A DNA stretch of 64,000 nt from positions 62,001 to 126,000 of the forward strand of contig JAEZRP010000013.1 in assembly GCA_023444095.1 (NCBI GenBank). Reading direction: 5' to 3'. The stretch comes from Bacillota bacterium. GTDB lineage: Bacteria > Bacillota > Clostridia > Christensenellales > Aristaeellaceae. Below the pieces are notes generated by a model. It did not search any database, was not told the origin of the DNA, and worked only from the letters and a program-made list of their open reading frames with translations. Positions 9,611 through 18,469 of the stretch are shown piece by piece (the stretch's first letter is position 1; the number at the start of each line of letters is the position of its first letter). The position numbers were made by a program, and so were the translations under genes.

Positions 9611-11296
9611 ATGAAATTCGCTGATATCCCATATGAGAGGCCGGATCTGGATGCGGCGCACGCTTCACTTCTTTCCATCTCGCGGCGGATGAGCGGCGCG
9701 GCATCCACACGGGAGCGGCTCACCGTCCTCGCGGAGTACGAGGCGGAGCTCTCCCACCTGACGACCGTCCTCGCGCTCACCCAGCTTCGGTACTATCTGG
9801 ACACCGCCGACCCACGGCGCGCGTCGGACATGGCGTATCTGAGCGAGAACGCACCTCGCCTCGACGCGGTCGCGAACGAGATCACCTCGGCGCTGCTCGA
9901 TGCACCGGAGCGGGAGGGCCTCGCGCGCGCGCTCGGCACGTTTTTCTTCGATCAGGCGGCGGCGCATCGGAAAACGACCTCCGCGCCGAACGAACCTCTC
10001 CTGATCGAGGAACAGGCGCTCGTCCAGCGCTACACCGCGCTGACCGCACAGGCGGCCGTGCGATACGAGGACAGGCAGCGCTCCCTCACGGAAATGACCC
10101 GCTTCTTCACCAACCCCTCGCGCGAAATCCGGCGTTCCGCGATGCGGGCTGCGAATGGCTGGTACGAGGAGAACGCGCCGGAGCTCGACGAAATATTCGA
10201 TCGGCTCGTCAAAAACCGCGCGCGGCAGGCGAAGAACCTCGGCTTCGAAACGTATACCGACCTCCGCTACGCCACGCGCTACGGTTACGGCAGACGGGAG
10301 ATCGAGTCCTTCCGCGCGCGCGTCCAAAGGACGTGGGTGCCGCTCGTCTGCGCGGTCAAGGAGAGACAAAGAAAGCGCCTCGGGGTGGAGACGTTTCGCA
10401 TGTACGACTCCCCCGCGCGCTTTCCGGACGGCAATCCGAAGCTTCGGGTCAAGCGCCGCGCATTCGTCGAGAGGGCGCGGGCCATGTTCGAAGAGCTGAG
10501 CCCCGAGGCGGGCTGTTACTTCCGCACGCTCGACGAGTGCGGCATGCTGGACCTGTTCGACCGGAAAGGAAAGGCGACCTACGCTGGCTTCTGCCTCTGG
10601 CTTCCGGACTACAAGATGGACTTCATCTCCGCGCGCTTCTCGGGCGATCAGTCGGACTTTGAAATCCTGACGCACGAGTTCGGCCACGCGTACGCATCCT
10701 TCCGTGCGGAGAAGGCGGGCGTGCGGTTCTCCCAACTCGACGCGCCGCAGGAGATCATGGAGACGCACTCCAAGTCCATGGAGCTGTTCACCCTGCCCTA
10801 TGCGGACATGTTCTTCGAAGGCGACGCCCGCCGCTATCGGATCAAGCAGCTCGAGTATATCGCGTTCTTCGTCACCTCGATCTGCCAGGGCGACGAATTT
10901 CAGCACGCGATCTACGATCATCCGGAGAGGACGGCTGCGGAGCGCAACGAGACCTACGCGCGCGTCTACCGAACGTACAATCCGTACCTCGACGAGAGCG
11001 ACCTGCCGTTTATCTCCTGGGGCTCCCAGTGGCAGAGTGAGCTTGTTCTCTACTCCATGCCCTTCTACTACATCGACTACGCGCTCGCGCAGGTGTTCGC
11101 GCTCGCGCTCTACCGGGAGTCGCTCTCGGACGTCGACGCCGCGTGGGCGCGCTACCTCGGATTCATGGACGCGGCGGGAACGCTGCCTCTCCCCGCGCTC
11201 GCGCGGGCCTGCGGGCTTCCCGACCCATTCGATGAGGGAACGCTCGAAGACCTCGCGGCGTTTCTCATGGACGAGCTTGAAAAACTCGGAGATTAG
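9611..11296 (+). CDS. M3 family oligoendopeptidase
   Basis: 561 aa, a PepF-like zinc metallopeptidase cleaving short peptides in the cytoplasm. The thermolysin-type motif HEFGH is at about residues 355-359, and the downstream METHSKSMELF segment supplies the third zinc ligand region. Length is within the family range. The ATG lies 2 bases after the dnaX stop codon, so the two are coupled. Its stop codon overlaps that of the convergent ABC permease by 4 bases (11293-11296), leaving no room for a separate terminator. Confidence 0.92.
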   Translation: MKFADIPYERPDLDAAHASLLSISRRMSGAASTRERLTVLAEYEAELSHLTTVLALTQLRYYLDTADPRRASDMAYLSENAPRLDAVANEITSALLDAPEREGLARALGTFFFDQAAAHRKTTSAPNEPLLIEEQALVQRYTALTAQAAVRYEDRQRSLTEMTRFFTNPSREIRRSAMRAANGWYEENAPELDEIFDRLVKNRARQAKNLGFETYTDLRYATRYGYGRREIESFRARVQRTWVPLVCAVKERQRKRLGVETFRMYDSPARFPDGNPKLRVKRRAFVERARAMFEELSPEAGCYFRTLDECGMLDLFDRKGKATYAGFCLWLPDYKMDFISARFSGDQSDFEILTHEFGHAYASFRAEKAGVRFSQLDAPQEIMETHSKSMELFTLPYADMFFEGDARRYRIKQLEYIAFFVTSICQGDEFQHAIYDHPERTAAERNETYARVYRTYNPYLDESDLPFISWGSQWQSELVLYSMPFYYIDYALAQVFALALYRESLSDVDAAWARYLGFMDAAGTLPLPALARACGLPDPFDEGTLEDLAAFLMDELEKLGD

Positions 11297-12057
11297 ATGG
11301 TCTTCCGGTCGAAGAGCAGAGCCGCGCCGATCAAAAACGCGGCGGATACTCCCGTCAGTGTGAAAAGCGGCGCCATATAATCAGAAGCGGCGCGCGTCCC
11401 CGCGAGGAGCTCCATTCCCCCGCCCGCGAGCACAAAGGGATTCACTTCCCTGGCGGCGGGGATAACGTTCAGAGCCATCAGCACAATGACGAAAAGCCCC
11501 ACGAACAGCAGGCATCCGTAGCCGCTCTTCCAGATGACCCCGCCCAACATGAGTGCGGAAAGCAGCAGAACCCCGAACGCCCACACGCCCACAAGCGCTG
11601 TCGGAAGGTGCGAGATCGCGCCATCCGGCCAGAAATAAGCGGTATAAGCCCACGTGACCAGAACGCAGAGGAAGTACGCACCCGTCCAGAAGAGCATGGT
11701 CGCGAGGAACTTCGCCGCGATCACCGACCTGCGTGAGAGACCCTTCGTGAGCGGCTGGATGAGCGTCCCCCGGCTGAACTCGCCCGCCATCGCGCCGGAG
11801 AACAGAACGACCAGGACGATCAGCCCCATCTGCGGTACGTTTTTGAAAAACTGCGCCCACGAGTCCATGGCAGAGGGCGTGGGAACGGTCATTGTGATCC
11901 CTTCCGGCAGAAAGCGCGCGATGATTTCCGGCATCAGCTTCGCAAACAGCGGATTCATGATCCCGAAGAGTAGAAACACCAATCCCAGCACGGTGAGCTT
12001 GTGCGTACGCGTTGCTTCCATGAACTCTTTTTTCAGAAAAGCCTGAAATCCGTTCAT
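11293..12057 (-). CDS. ABC-2 type transporter permease
   Basis: 254 aa from ATG 12057, six hydrophobic segments, starting with a cytoplasmic amphipathic stretch (FLKKEFMEATRTHK) typical of ABC-2 permeases. The cytosolic loop motif FSRGTLIQPLTKGLSRR near residues 90-105 is characteristic of the YxlG/NosY-like group. The start overlaps the ATPase stop codon by 4 bases (ATGA). It forms an exporter with the preceding ATPase. The cargo is unknown. Confidence 0.85.
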   Translation of the reverse strand: MNGFQAFLKKEFMEATRTHKLTVLGLVFLLFGIMNPLFAKLMPEIIARFLPEGITMTVPTPSAMDSWAQFFKNVPQMGLIVLVVLFSGAMAGEFSRGTLIQPLTKGLSRRSVIAAKFLATMLFWTGAYFLCVLVTWAYTAYFWPDGAISHLPTALVGVWAFGVLLLSALMLGGVIWKSGYGCLLFVGLFVIVLMALNVIPAAREVNPFVLAGGGMELLAGTRAASDYMAPLFTLTGVSAAFLIGAALLFDRKTI

Positions 12058-12956
12058 TGTACAGCCTCCATGAACAGGCTCTCCAGCGTGGGCTCGATGA
12101 GCTCCAGCCGGACGGGCCTGACGTCTTCCCGGGCGAGGCATGCGATCAGCGCGCCCTCCGCGTCCGAGATCGCCTCCGACCGGACGACCGCCGTCAACCC
12201 TTCGATCTCGGCGTCCGCGAGCGCGGACGCGCACCTCCGCATGTCCGCCGCGCTCGAGAATTCCACCGAAAGCCCGTCGTGCCGCCGCCGCGCGCGCAAC
12301 TCCGCGAGCGTGCCGTCCAGCGCGAGCTTGCCGCCCTTGAGGACCGCCACCCGGTCGCAGATGCGCTCCGCGTCCGAGAGCGTATGGGTGGAGAAAAGAA
12401 CCGTGGTCTTCCCGCGCAGTTCTCCAAGGATATCCAGAATCTCCCTGCGCCCCACGGGGTCGAGCGCGGCGGTCGGCTCGTCGCAGATGAGGAGCTTCGG
12501 CTCGCCCAGAAGCGCCTGCGCGATGCCCAACCGCTGCTTCATTCCCCGGGAAAACCCGCCGATTTTCCGCTCGCAGCCAGAGAGTCCGACTCGTTCGATG
12601 AGCGCGTCCGACCGCAATTTGATCTGCGCGGCGCGCATCCCGGCGATCTCGCCGCAGAAGCGCAGATACTCGCGCGGCCGCATGTAGCCGTAGAATTCCG
12701 GAACATCCGGAAGATAGCCGATCATGCGGTTGGTCTTCGTCTCGCCGTAGCGGACGCGCGCCCCGCACACCTCGACCGTGCCAGCATCCGCGCGCAGAAG
12801 CCCGAGGATCAGCTTCATCGTGGTCGTCTTGCCAGCGCCGTTCTGCCCGAGGAAACCGAACACGCAGCCCTCCGGCACGGAAAATGACAAATCGTTGAGC
12901 ACCCGGTTCGCCCCGAAGACCTTCGAAAGACCCTCAATCTTCAAAACGTCCATCAT
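12054..12956 (-). CDS. ABC transporter ATP-binding protein
   Basis: 300 aa nucleotide-binding subunit. Walker A is GQNGAGKTT (about residues 36-44), the signature is FSRGMKQRLGIAQAL, Walker B is LLICDEPTAALD, and the switch histidine is in STHTLSD. The C-terminal 80 residues form the extension common in ABC-2 exporters. It overlaps its neighbours by 4 bases on both sides and resembles YxlF of the Bacillus yxlEFG module. Confidence 0.9.
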   Translation of the reverse strand: MMDVLKIEGLSKVFGANRVLNDLSFSVPEGCVFGFLGQNGAGKTTTMKLILGLLRADAGTVEVCGARVRYGETKTNRMIGYLPDVPEFYGYMRPREYLRFCGEIAGMRAAQIKLRSDALIERVGLSGCERKIGGFSRGMKQRLGIAQALLGEPKLLICDEPTAALDPVGRREILDILGELRGKTTVLFSTHTLSDAERICDRVAVLKGGKLALDGTLAELRARRRHDGLSVEFSSAADMRRCASALADAEIEGLTAVVRSEAISDAEGALIACLAREDVRPVRLELIEPTLESLFMEAVQ

Positions 12957-13159
12957 TCGTCGCTCCTGCCGAACGCGAAGTAGCAGATCGGCCCGATGAT
13001 CTGGATAAAAATTACCACGATGACCCAGATGACCCGGTTCCCGACCTTGTAGTGCCTGTGCCTCAGAACGTGCGTCAGCGCGACGATCATCAGCGCAAAC
13101 TCGACGACGATGTAAGGAATGAGAAACGGCAGAAACTCCTTCAACTCATTGATTCCCAT
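12953..13159 (-). CDS. PLDc_N domain membrane protein (YxlE-like)
   Basis: 68 aa from ATG 13159 behind GGGAGG. Two hydrophobic helices flank a basic loop (HVLRHRHYKVGNR), and the protein ends in GPICYFAFGRSDE, the signature of the phospholipase D-nuclease N-terminal membrane domain. No catalytic PLD domain is attached. In Bacillus YxlE, of this type, is encoded with the ABC exporter YxlFG and acts in control of sigma-Y; the same order is seen here with an XRE regulator in place of the sigma factor. Confidence 0.8.
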   Translation of the reverse strand: MGINELKEFLPFLIPYIVVEFALMIVALTHVLRHRHYKVGNRVIWVIVVIFIQIIGPICYFAFGRSDE

Positions 13160-14267
13160 GAGAACCTCCCATATTGTCCCTGAGTATGTCGACGATTTGC
13201 AAATACCGCACGTCCCCCCGCAGCGTCTGGAACATCGGATTTCCGGCAACGGCCTCCAGCATATCCTCTCGGATGACCGCTTTGCTCCGCGGCGGGCGCG
13301 CCCCGAGCGCAAGCCCGGAAAGCCAGCCTCCAAGCATATCGAAGTAGTCGTCCCCGCGCAGCTCGTACGAAAAGCGCGCGCACAGCTTAGCGTAGCGTTC
13401 GAGCATTTCGAGCGCCTCGTCGTTTTTGCCCCGTGCCACATCGGATTGCGCCGCCGCGAGGTAGAACTGCGCCATGGTGTTCGAGTGAAGCGCGTCCAGA
13501 TTGTACGCCTCCGCGACGATGAGCGCCCGCCGGATCGTTTCCTCCGCCTTACGGCCGTCGTCCGCAACCATCATGAGGTAGGCAGGCGCGGCGCCGACGA
13601 GCAGAAGGAGCGCCTGGTAGATGGCGATCTGCGTGATCTCGACGGCCTCGCGCGTCTCGCCTAGCATCTGATGCGCCTGGGCGATGAGCGTACTCTCCGC
13701 CATCACCGGCTTTTTGCCGTCCCCGAGAAGCGCCAGCGCCTCCCGCGGCGCGCCGAGCAGCAGGCAGCACATGGCCTCCAGAAGCGCGGCCTCTTTCGCG
13801 AGATCCAGATCGTCCGTCCCCGCGCGCACACGCGCACACAGTTCAGCCGCCTCGCGCAGGACCTCCGGCCGGTCCTCGACCTTCGGCGCGAGCATGTGGT
13901 GGTTGACGAGTAGGGCCGCCATCCGGTAGAGGAGAGACCAGCAGGAGTAGTACTTCCTGACCGCCTCCCGCACCTGCGCGTGTACGTCCCCGAACGGCCC
14001 ATTTGCGAGCGCCTCCGCAAGCCGGAGGTACAGCCGCTCGACGTCCTTTTTCTCCATCTGTGGCTCGTAGCACAAGAGCTCGTCGATCGAAATTCCGAAG
14101 TACGCCGCCAGGATGGGCAGAAGCGCGATGTCCGGATAGCTCTGGCCCGTCTCCCACTTTGAGACAGACGCCTTCGAAACCCCCGCGTGCGCCGCAAGCT
14201 CGTCCTGCGTCACGCCCTTCTCCCGGCGCATGCGGGTCAAGACCCGCGCGATTCCGATCTCCTTCAT
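13146..14267 (-). CDS. XRE family transcriptional regulator with helical repeat domain
   Basis: 373 aa. Residues 8-65 form a Cro/CI-type helix-turn-helix (RREKGVTQDELAAHAGVSKAS, WETGQSYPDIALLP). The rest is alpha-helical and repeat-like, resembling TPR-type sensor regions of Firmicute XRE regulators. It heads the XRE-PLDc_N-ABC operon, overlapping the next gene by 14 bases, and probably controls it. Its own promoter leaves a leader of only about 14 nt. Confidence 0.85.
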   Translation of the reverse strand: MKEIGIARVLTRMRREKGVTQDELAAHAGVSKASVSKWETGQSYPDIALLPILAAYFGISIDELLCYEPQMEKKDVERLYLRLAEALANGPFGDVHAQVREAVRKYYSCWSLLYRMAALLVNHHMLAPKVEDRPEVLREAAELCARVRAGTDDLDLAKEAALLEAMCCLLLGAPREALALLGDGKKPVMAESTLIAQAHQMLGETREAVEITQIAIYQALLLLVGAAPAYLMMVADDGRKAEETIRRALIVAEAYNLDALHSNTMAQFYLAAAQSDVARGKNDEALEMLERYAKLCARFSYELRGDDYFDMLGGWLSGLALGARPPRSKAVIREDMLEAVAGNPMFQTLRGDVRYLQIVDILRDNMGGSHGNQ

Positions 14268-14287
14268 TGCCTCACCTCCCGAACCCC

Positions 14288-14315
14288 ATTATACGCGATC
14301 CCCGGAAATCCGCAA
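14288..14315 (-). promoter_or_regulatory. Promoter of the XRE-ABC operon
   Basis: Minus strand: TTGCGG (14315-14310), 16-base spacer, TATAAT (14293-14288) followed by GG. The GGGAGGTG ribosome binding site follows almost at once. Confidence 0.65.
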
Positions 14316-14379
14316 TGGATTTGAACGCTACTTTCTTTTCGTTTGTCAACTGGCGCGATCCTTTTCCAGTCCTTCCGGG

Positions 14380-14841
14380 TCAAATCAACTCGTCGGCGCC
14401 CGGCGGCTGGAAAAGCGCCGCCCATTCCCTCAGGTTTTCATCCGAAATATAGAACACGGGCCTGTCCCCGGCGAACCGGTTGCGCACGACCAGCCGCCTT
14501 TTCAACTCGTCCAGGGAAACGTCCATATAGTGCAATCTGAAATCTGCTCCCAGCGCGCGTGCCCGCGCGCGGAAATCCTCGCGCTCCTCGCGCGCCCAAC
14601 AGCCGAAGTCGAGGATGACGTCCGTCCCCAGCGCAAGCACCCGCGCCGCGACCGTCCACATGACCTGCTCGACCTTCGTATGGCGCTCATCGTGCGCGTC
14701 TTCGTCAACGTCATGGCCAAACAAAAACAGGTGCCATTCGTCAGGTGTCAGCCGCAGGGCATTGTGCTCCCGCTCCAGTTCCTTCGCCCGCGTGGTCTTG
14801 CCGCTCCCCGGCAGTCCAACCATCAAATGGAGTATCGCCAT
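14380..14841 (-). CDS. P-loop kinase-like ATPase
   Basis: 153 aa with Walker A GLPGSGKTT at residues 9-17 and an otherwise single-domain layout, as in the zeta-toxin/AAA_33 group of small-molecule kinases. The segment LDFGCWAREERE carries a probable acidic catalytic residue and RNRFAGDRP a lid arginine. GGAGGG lies 5 bases before the ATG. It stands alone between the XRE operon and the Crh-like gene. The phosphate acceptor is unknown; no antitoxin gene is adjacent, so a toxin role is unlikely. Confidence 0.75.
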   Translation of the reverse strand: MAILHLMVGLPGSGKTTRAKELEREHNALRLTPDEWHLFLFGHDVDEDAHDERHTKVEQVMWTVAARVLALGTDVILDFGCWAREEREDFRARARALGADFRLHYMDVSLDELKRRLVVRNRFAGDRPVFYISDENLREWAALFQPPGADELI

Positions 14842-14861
14842 ATCATCCCTCCAAACATGCG

Positions 14862-14887
14862 AAAAGCGCGACCCTCTCGGGCCGCGC
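14862..14887 (-). terminator. Terminator of the murB-whiA-Crh-like operon
   Basis: Minus strand: 9-bp stem (14887-14879 with 14874-14866, one G-U pair), tetraloop, then TTTT at 14865-14862. It directly follows the Crh-like gene. Confidence 0.75.
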
Positions 14888-14902
14888 CCATTCTTTCGGC
14901 GT

Positions 14903-15154
14903 TCACGCCTCTATCAGCTCGCGTATGCTTCCCGCGGCCATGACCTCATCGCAACCTTCCGCGATAATCCTGACCCGCGTGCCCTCGCGCAATTCCAGCG
15001 ACAGAATCCCGATCAGCGAGCCGAGCACGACCCGCTTACTGCCCATCTCCAGCTCCGTAACCGAATCGAATCTGGAGGCGCGCTGGATGATCTCCGCCGC
15101 CAGGTCGGGCGTTATGCCGTCGGCGGCCCGAAACGTCGCCTCCAGCTTGACCAT
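14903..15154 (-). CDS. HPr-like protein without the catalytic histidine (Crh-like)
   Basis: 83 aa, the length of HPr. Aligned by eye with Bacillus HPr, the active-site region GIHARPA reads GITPDLA, so His15 is Thr and Arg17 is Asp; PTS phosphotransfer is therefore excluded. The HPr-kinase site is kept: KSIMGVMSL reads GSLIGILSL, with Ser46 present. This matches Crh, which works only through Ser46 phosphorylation and CcpA. It follows whiA, as crh follows yvcL/whiA in Bacillus. It could also serve a non-PTS regulatory role. Confidence 0.85.
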   Translation of the reverse strand: MVKLEATFRAADGITPDLAAEIIQRASRFDSVTELEMGSKRVVLGSLIGILSLELREGTRVRIIAEGCDEVMAAGSIRELIEA

Positions 15155-15172
15155 GTCCCCACACTCCTCACA

Positions 15173-16129
15173 TCATAGATCAATTTCCTCTCCGGAGCGG
15201 AGCCTCTCCGCGATGTCCGCGATGCGCCTGAGCCGGGCGTTCACGCCCGATTTTCCAAGCGGCGGATCCATGAGCTCCCCGAGCCCGGCGAGTGAAATTT
15301 CCGGGTTGCCCATCCGTGCCTCCGCAACGCTCCGAAGCGTCGCGGGAAGCCTGTCGAGCCCCAATTCCAAATCGATGAAGCGGATGTCCTCGATCTGTTT
15401 CTCCGCGGACATCATGGCGCGATTGATGTTCGAACTGTCGCAGTTCACCTGACGGTTGATGCTCCCGCGCAGCTCCTTCGCGATGCGGACGTTTTCGAAC
15501 GCCAGCACGCTCGCGTGCGCGCCCAGGAGCGTCAGTACGTCCGCCACTCCTTCACTTCCTTTTAAGTATACCACTTCTTTTGATTTCCTGCAAGTATTTT
15601 TAGCATGAATTTCAAAATATCTCAGTGTTTCCATAACGCTTTGTGCGAACTGCTCGCTTGGCGCGGCAAATTCTATATGATATGACTTCTCAGGATTGGA
15701 AATGGTTCCACAAAACAGGAAAGCAGCCCGAAGGAATGCCGTGCGGCAGCAGGCGTACCGGAAGATTGAAGGATCGGGACTCATGCGAACGCCGAAGAGC
15801 GCGGCGGAATCGAGCAGGCGCGCTTCCGCCAGAAGCGCCTGCGCGTGCTCGTCGGGAAAGAGGAGCTGATAGCGCGTCTGGCCGCTCAATCGGTCGGTAC
15901 GCGAAACGCGGATCTCGCAGGTCACGCCGAAGTATTTTTTTACGAGCGAAAAGTACCGCCTGACGATCGTCGCCTCGGACGACGAGAGCGAAAGGCGGTA
16001 GACGGCTTTCCCGTGGATCGATATCCCGCTCGAAGCGAGGAGCGCCGCGGCGAGCTCCGCACGCGCGCAGCAAACCTGATCGAGCGGCGCATGCGCAATC
16101 TCCGCGCGCGCTTCCGCGGCGAACGACAT
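15173..16129 (-). CDS. whiA: DNA-binding protein WhiA
   Basis: 318 aa, full length. The N-terminal LAGLIDADG-like domain begins with MSFAAEARAEIAH and lacks nuclease residues, as in all WhiA; the C-terminal helix-turn-helix includes EARMGNPEISLAGLGELM followed by SGVNARLRRI. In Firmicutes WhiA binds DNA and affects division and chromosome organisation. The start codon overlaps the murB stop by one base. The usual upstream neighbours rapZ (yvcJ) and yvcK are absent. Confidence 0.95.
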   Translation of the reverse strand: MSFAAEARAEIAHAPLDQVCCARAELAAALLASSGISIHGKAVYRLSLSSSEATIVRRYFSLVKKYFGVTCEIRVSRTDRLSGQTRYQLLFPDEHAQALLAEARLLDSAALFGVRMSPDPSIFRYACCRTAFLRAAFLFCGTISNPEKSYHIEFAAPSEQFAQSVMETLRYFEIHAKNTCRKSKEVVYLKGSEGVADVLTLLGAHASVLAFENVRIAKELRGSINRQVNCDSSNINRAMMSAEKQIEDIRFIDLELGLDRLPATLRSVAEARMGNPEISLAGLGELMDPPLGKSGVNARLRRIADIAERLRSGEEIDL

Positions 16130-17031
16130 TATTCCTCCCCCACGATCCGAACTTCAGGCTCGAGCGCGACGCCGCTCTCCTCGTAGACCCGCGCGCGCAC
16201 GCGGTCGATGAGCGCGAGGATGTCCCGCGCCGTCGCGCCGCCCGTGTTGACGATGAACCCCGCGTGCTTCTCGCTCACCATCGCGCCGCCGACGCGCGCG
16301 CCGCGCAGCCCTGCCCGGTCGATCAACGCGCCCGCGAACTGCCCCTCTGGCCGCTTGAAGGTAGAACCCGCGCTCGGGTACTCGAGCGGCTGCTTCTCCC
16401 GGCGCCGTCCGTTCAGGTCGTTCATCGTCGCGCGGATCTCCGCCGCGTCCCCGGGACGGAGCGCGAGCTCCACCGAAAGCACGACACCCCCCTCGCGCAG
16501 CACGCGCGTCGTGCGGTACCCCATCTGCATGTCGGACGCGCCGTAGGCCGCAATCGAGCCGCCCCTGAGGACGCGCGCGGAGAAGAACACGTCCGAGATC
16601 TGACCGCCGTACGCGCCCGCGTTCATCGCAGCGCCCCCGCCGATCGTCCCCGGAATGCCTGATGCGAATTCAAAGCCCGCCAGCGAACGCTCCAACGCGA
16701 ACGCCGCGACTCGGGCGAGCGTCGCCCCGGCCTGCGCGGTCACGCGCGTGCCTTCCGCCTGGACGGCCGAAAAGTGTTCGCCGAGGATCACGACCAGTCC
16801 GCGAATGCCTCCGTCACGCACGACGAGGTTCGAGCCGTTCCCCATGACGAAGACGGGAACGGACAGCCGCTTCGCCTCGTCAAGCGCCAAGGCGACCTCC
16901 CCCTCCGTCTCCGGCAAAAAACAGATGTCCGCAGGCCCGCCCACGCGGAACGTGGTATGATTCGCCATGGGCTCGCCCCTGAGGACGCGCCCCTCGCGCC
17001 GCGCTTCCAGCAGGCACGCAAGCTGCTCCAT
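16129..17031 (-). CDS. murB: UDP-N-acetylenolpyruvoylglucosamine reductase
   Basis: 300 aa from ATG 17031, 6 bases after GGAGG; a TTG at 17055 lacks such a site. MurB reduces UDP-GlcNAc-enolpyruvate to UDP-MurNAc. The FAD-binding part shows NHTTFRVGGPAD, GNGSNLVV and SGIPGTIGGGAAMNAGAYG. The proton-donor serine is in YPSAGSTFKRP and the late glutamate in LEPEVRIVG. It lies between the MBOAT gene and whiA in a minus-strand operon. Confidence 0.95.
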   Translation of the reverse strand: MEQLACLLEARREGRVLRGEPMANHTTFRVGGPADICFLPETEGEVALALDEAKRLSVPVFVMGNGSNLVVRDGGIRGLVVILGEHFSAVQAEGTRVTAQAGATLARVAAFALERSLAGFEFASGIPGTIGGGAAMNAGAYGGQISDVFFSARVLRGGSIAAYGASDMQMGYRTTRVLREGGVVLSVELALRPGDAAEIRATMNDLNGRRREKQPLEYPSAGSTFKRPEGQFAGALIDRAGLRGARVGGAMVSEKHAGFIVNTGGATARDILALIDRVRARVYEESGVALEPEVRIVGEE

Positions 17032-17056
17032 CGAGTTCCTCCGATCAGAAGACAAG

Positions 17057-18466
17057 TCAGAAATTGAAATAGATGAACGGGTTGTAGTTGTTCGTCGCGA
17101 CGTACGTCACCGCGACAAGCACCAGGGCGACGAGGAACGCCCCGCCCGCGATGCGGATCGCGCCGTCCGGCACCCGGAAATTATTGCGGAAGATGTCATA
17201 GAGCGGAAGGCTGCAGACGAACCCCGCGAGCAGGAACCAGCCGTATTCCTGGAAGATCACCGTCGTCGCGTCATTCCAGAAACCCGCGCCGGAGAATCCG
17301 AACATCGCCCGGTAGATGATTCCGGCGTCCCATGTGCTGGTCGCACGGACGAGCACCGTCAGAACCGCGACCACCGGGAACGCGTAGATCCAGCCGATCC
17401 TGTGGTTCGACAGCCACTTCGCCGCCCCGGTCAGCCGCTCAATGGCGAGGATGACGAAGAGTCCGAAACCCCAGAGCAAGAACTTCCAGTCCGCGCCGTG
17501 CCAAAGGCCCGTCAAGGACCACACCACGCACATGTTGAACAGGAGCCTCGCCTTGGACTTCACGCGGCTTCCGCCCAGCGGGAAGTAGAGGTAATCGCGG
17601 AACCAGGTCGAAAGCGAGATGTGCCACCTGCGCCAGAACTCCGTGACCGAGCGGCTCAGAACCGGATGGTCGAAGTTCTCGAGGAAGTGGAAGCCGAACA
17701 TTCTGCCCATCCCGATCGCCATGTCGGAGTATCCCGAGAAATCGAAGTACACCTGTGTCAGAAACCCTAGCGCCGCGAGCCAGCCCATGACCACCGAAAG
17801 GTTCTCGGGAGCGAGCGCGAACGCGTAGTCGACGGCGATCGCGAGGTTGTTGGCGAGCAGCACCTTCTTGCATAGCCCGATCAGGAACCTTCGCGCGCCG
17901 ACAATGAAGTCATTGAGCGTCTCCCTGCGGCCCGCGATTTCATCCGCGACGGTCTGGTAGCGCACGATGGGACCTGCGATCAGCTGCGGGAAGAAGGTGA
18001 TGTAGAGCGCCACGTTGAGAAGGCTCTTCTGTACTTTGCCGTTCCCGCGCTTCACGTCGATCACGTAGCTCATCGCCTGGAAAGTGAAAAAGGAGATGCC
18101 GATCGGAAGCGCGATCTCCGGCACCGGAAGGCTCAGCCGGAACGCCCAGTTGACCGTGTTCATCGCGAGCATCGCATACTTGAAGACGCCCAGAACCCCG
18201 AGATTGAAGATCACCATGAGCGCTGTCGCCAATCTTTGCGAGCCCTTCTTCTCGCGCGTCCGGTCCATCCACAGCCCGAACCCCCAGTTCGCGAGGATGG
18301 AGCCGACCATGATGAAGACGAACTTCGGCTCGCCCCACGCGTAGAAGAGCAGGCTCGCGAGCGTCAGAAACAAATTCGCGGCGGTGCGCCAGCGCTTCAC
18401 GAGGTAATAGACGAGGATCACGCAGGGAAGGAACGCAAACAAGAATATGTTGCTCGAGAAGACCAT
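17057..18466 (-). CDS. MBOAT family O-acyltransferase (AlgI/DltB-like)
   Basis: 469 aa, about 11 membrane segments. It has the MBOAT core: the RSVTEFWRRWHISLSTWFRDY block and the catalytic histidine in LTGLWHGADWKF. These proteins move acyl groups, usually acetyl, across the membrane onto polysaccharides or teichoic acids. The start is 3 bases past the AI-2E family gene. No SGNH/AlgJ-type partner or dlt gene is nearby, so the acceptor is unknown. Position next to murB suggests a wall polymer. Confidence 0.88.
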   Translation of the reverse strand: MVFSSNIFLFAFLPCVILVYYLVKRWRTAANLFLTLASLLFYAWGEPKFVFIMVGSILANWGFGLWMDRTREKKGSQRLATALMVIFNLGVLGVFKYAMLAMNTVNWAFRLSLPVPEIALPIGISFFTFQAMSYVIDVKRGNGKVQKSLLNVALYITFFPQLIAGPIVRYQTVADEIAGRRETLNDFIVGARRFLIGLCKKVLLANNLAIAVDYAFALAPENLSVVMGWLAALGFLTQVYFDFSGYSDMAIGMGRMFGFHFLENFDHPVLSRSVTEFWRRWHISLSTWFRDYLYFPLGGSRVKSKARLLFNMCVVWSLTGLWHGADWKFLLWGFGLFVILAIERLTGAAKWLSNHRIGWIYAFPVVAVLTVLVRATSTWDAGIIYRAMFGFSGAGFWNDATTVIFQEYGWFLLAGFVCSLPLYDIFRNNFRVPDGAIRIAGGAFLVALVLVAVTYVATNNYNPFIYFNF

Positions 18467-18469
18467 ATG

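Noticed and set aside
14380..14841. Zeta-type toxin
   Set aside because: The P-loop fits, but there is no adjacent antitoxin gene and the protein is shorter than zeta toxins.
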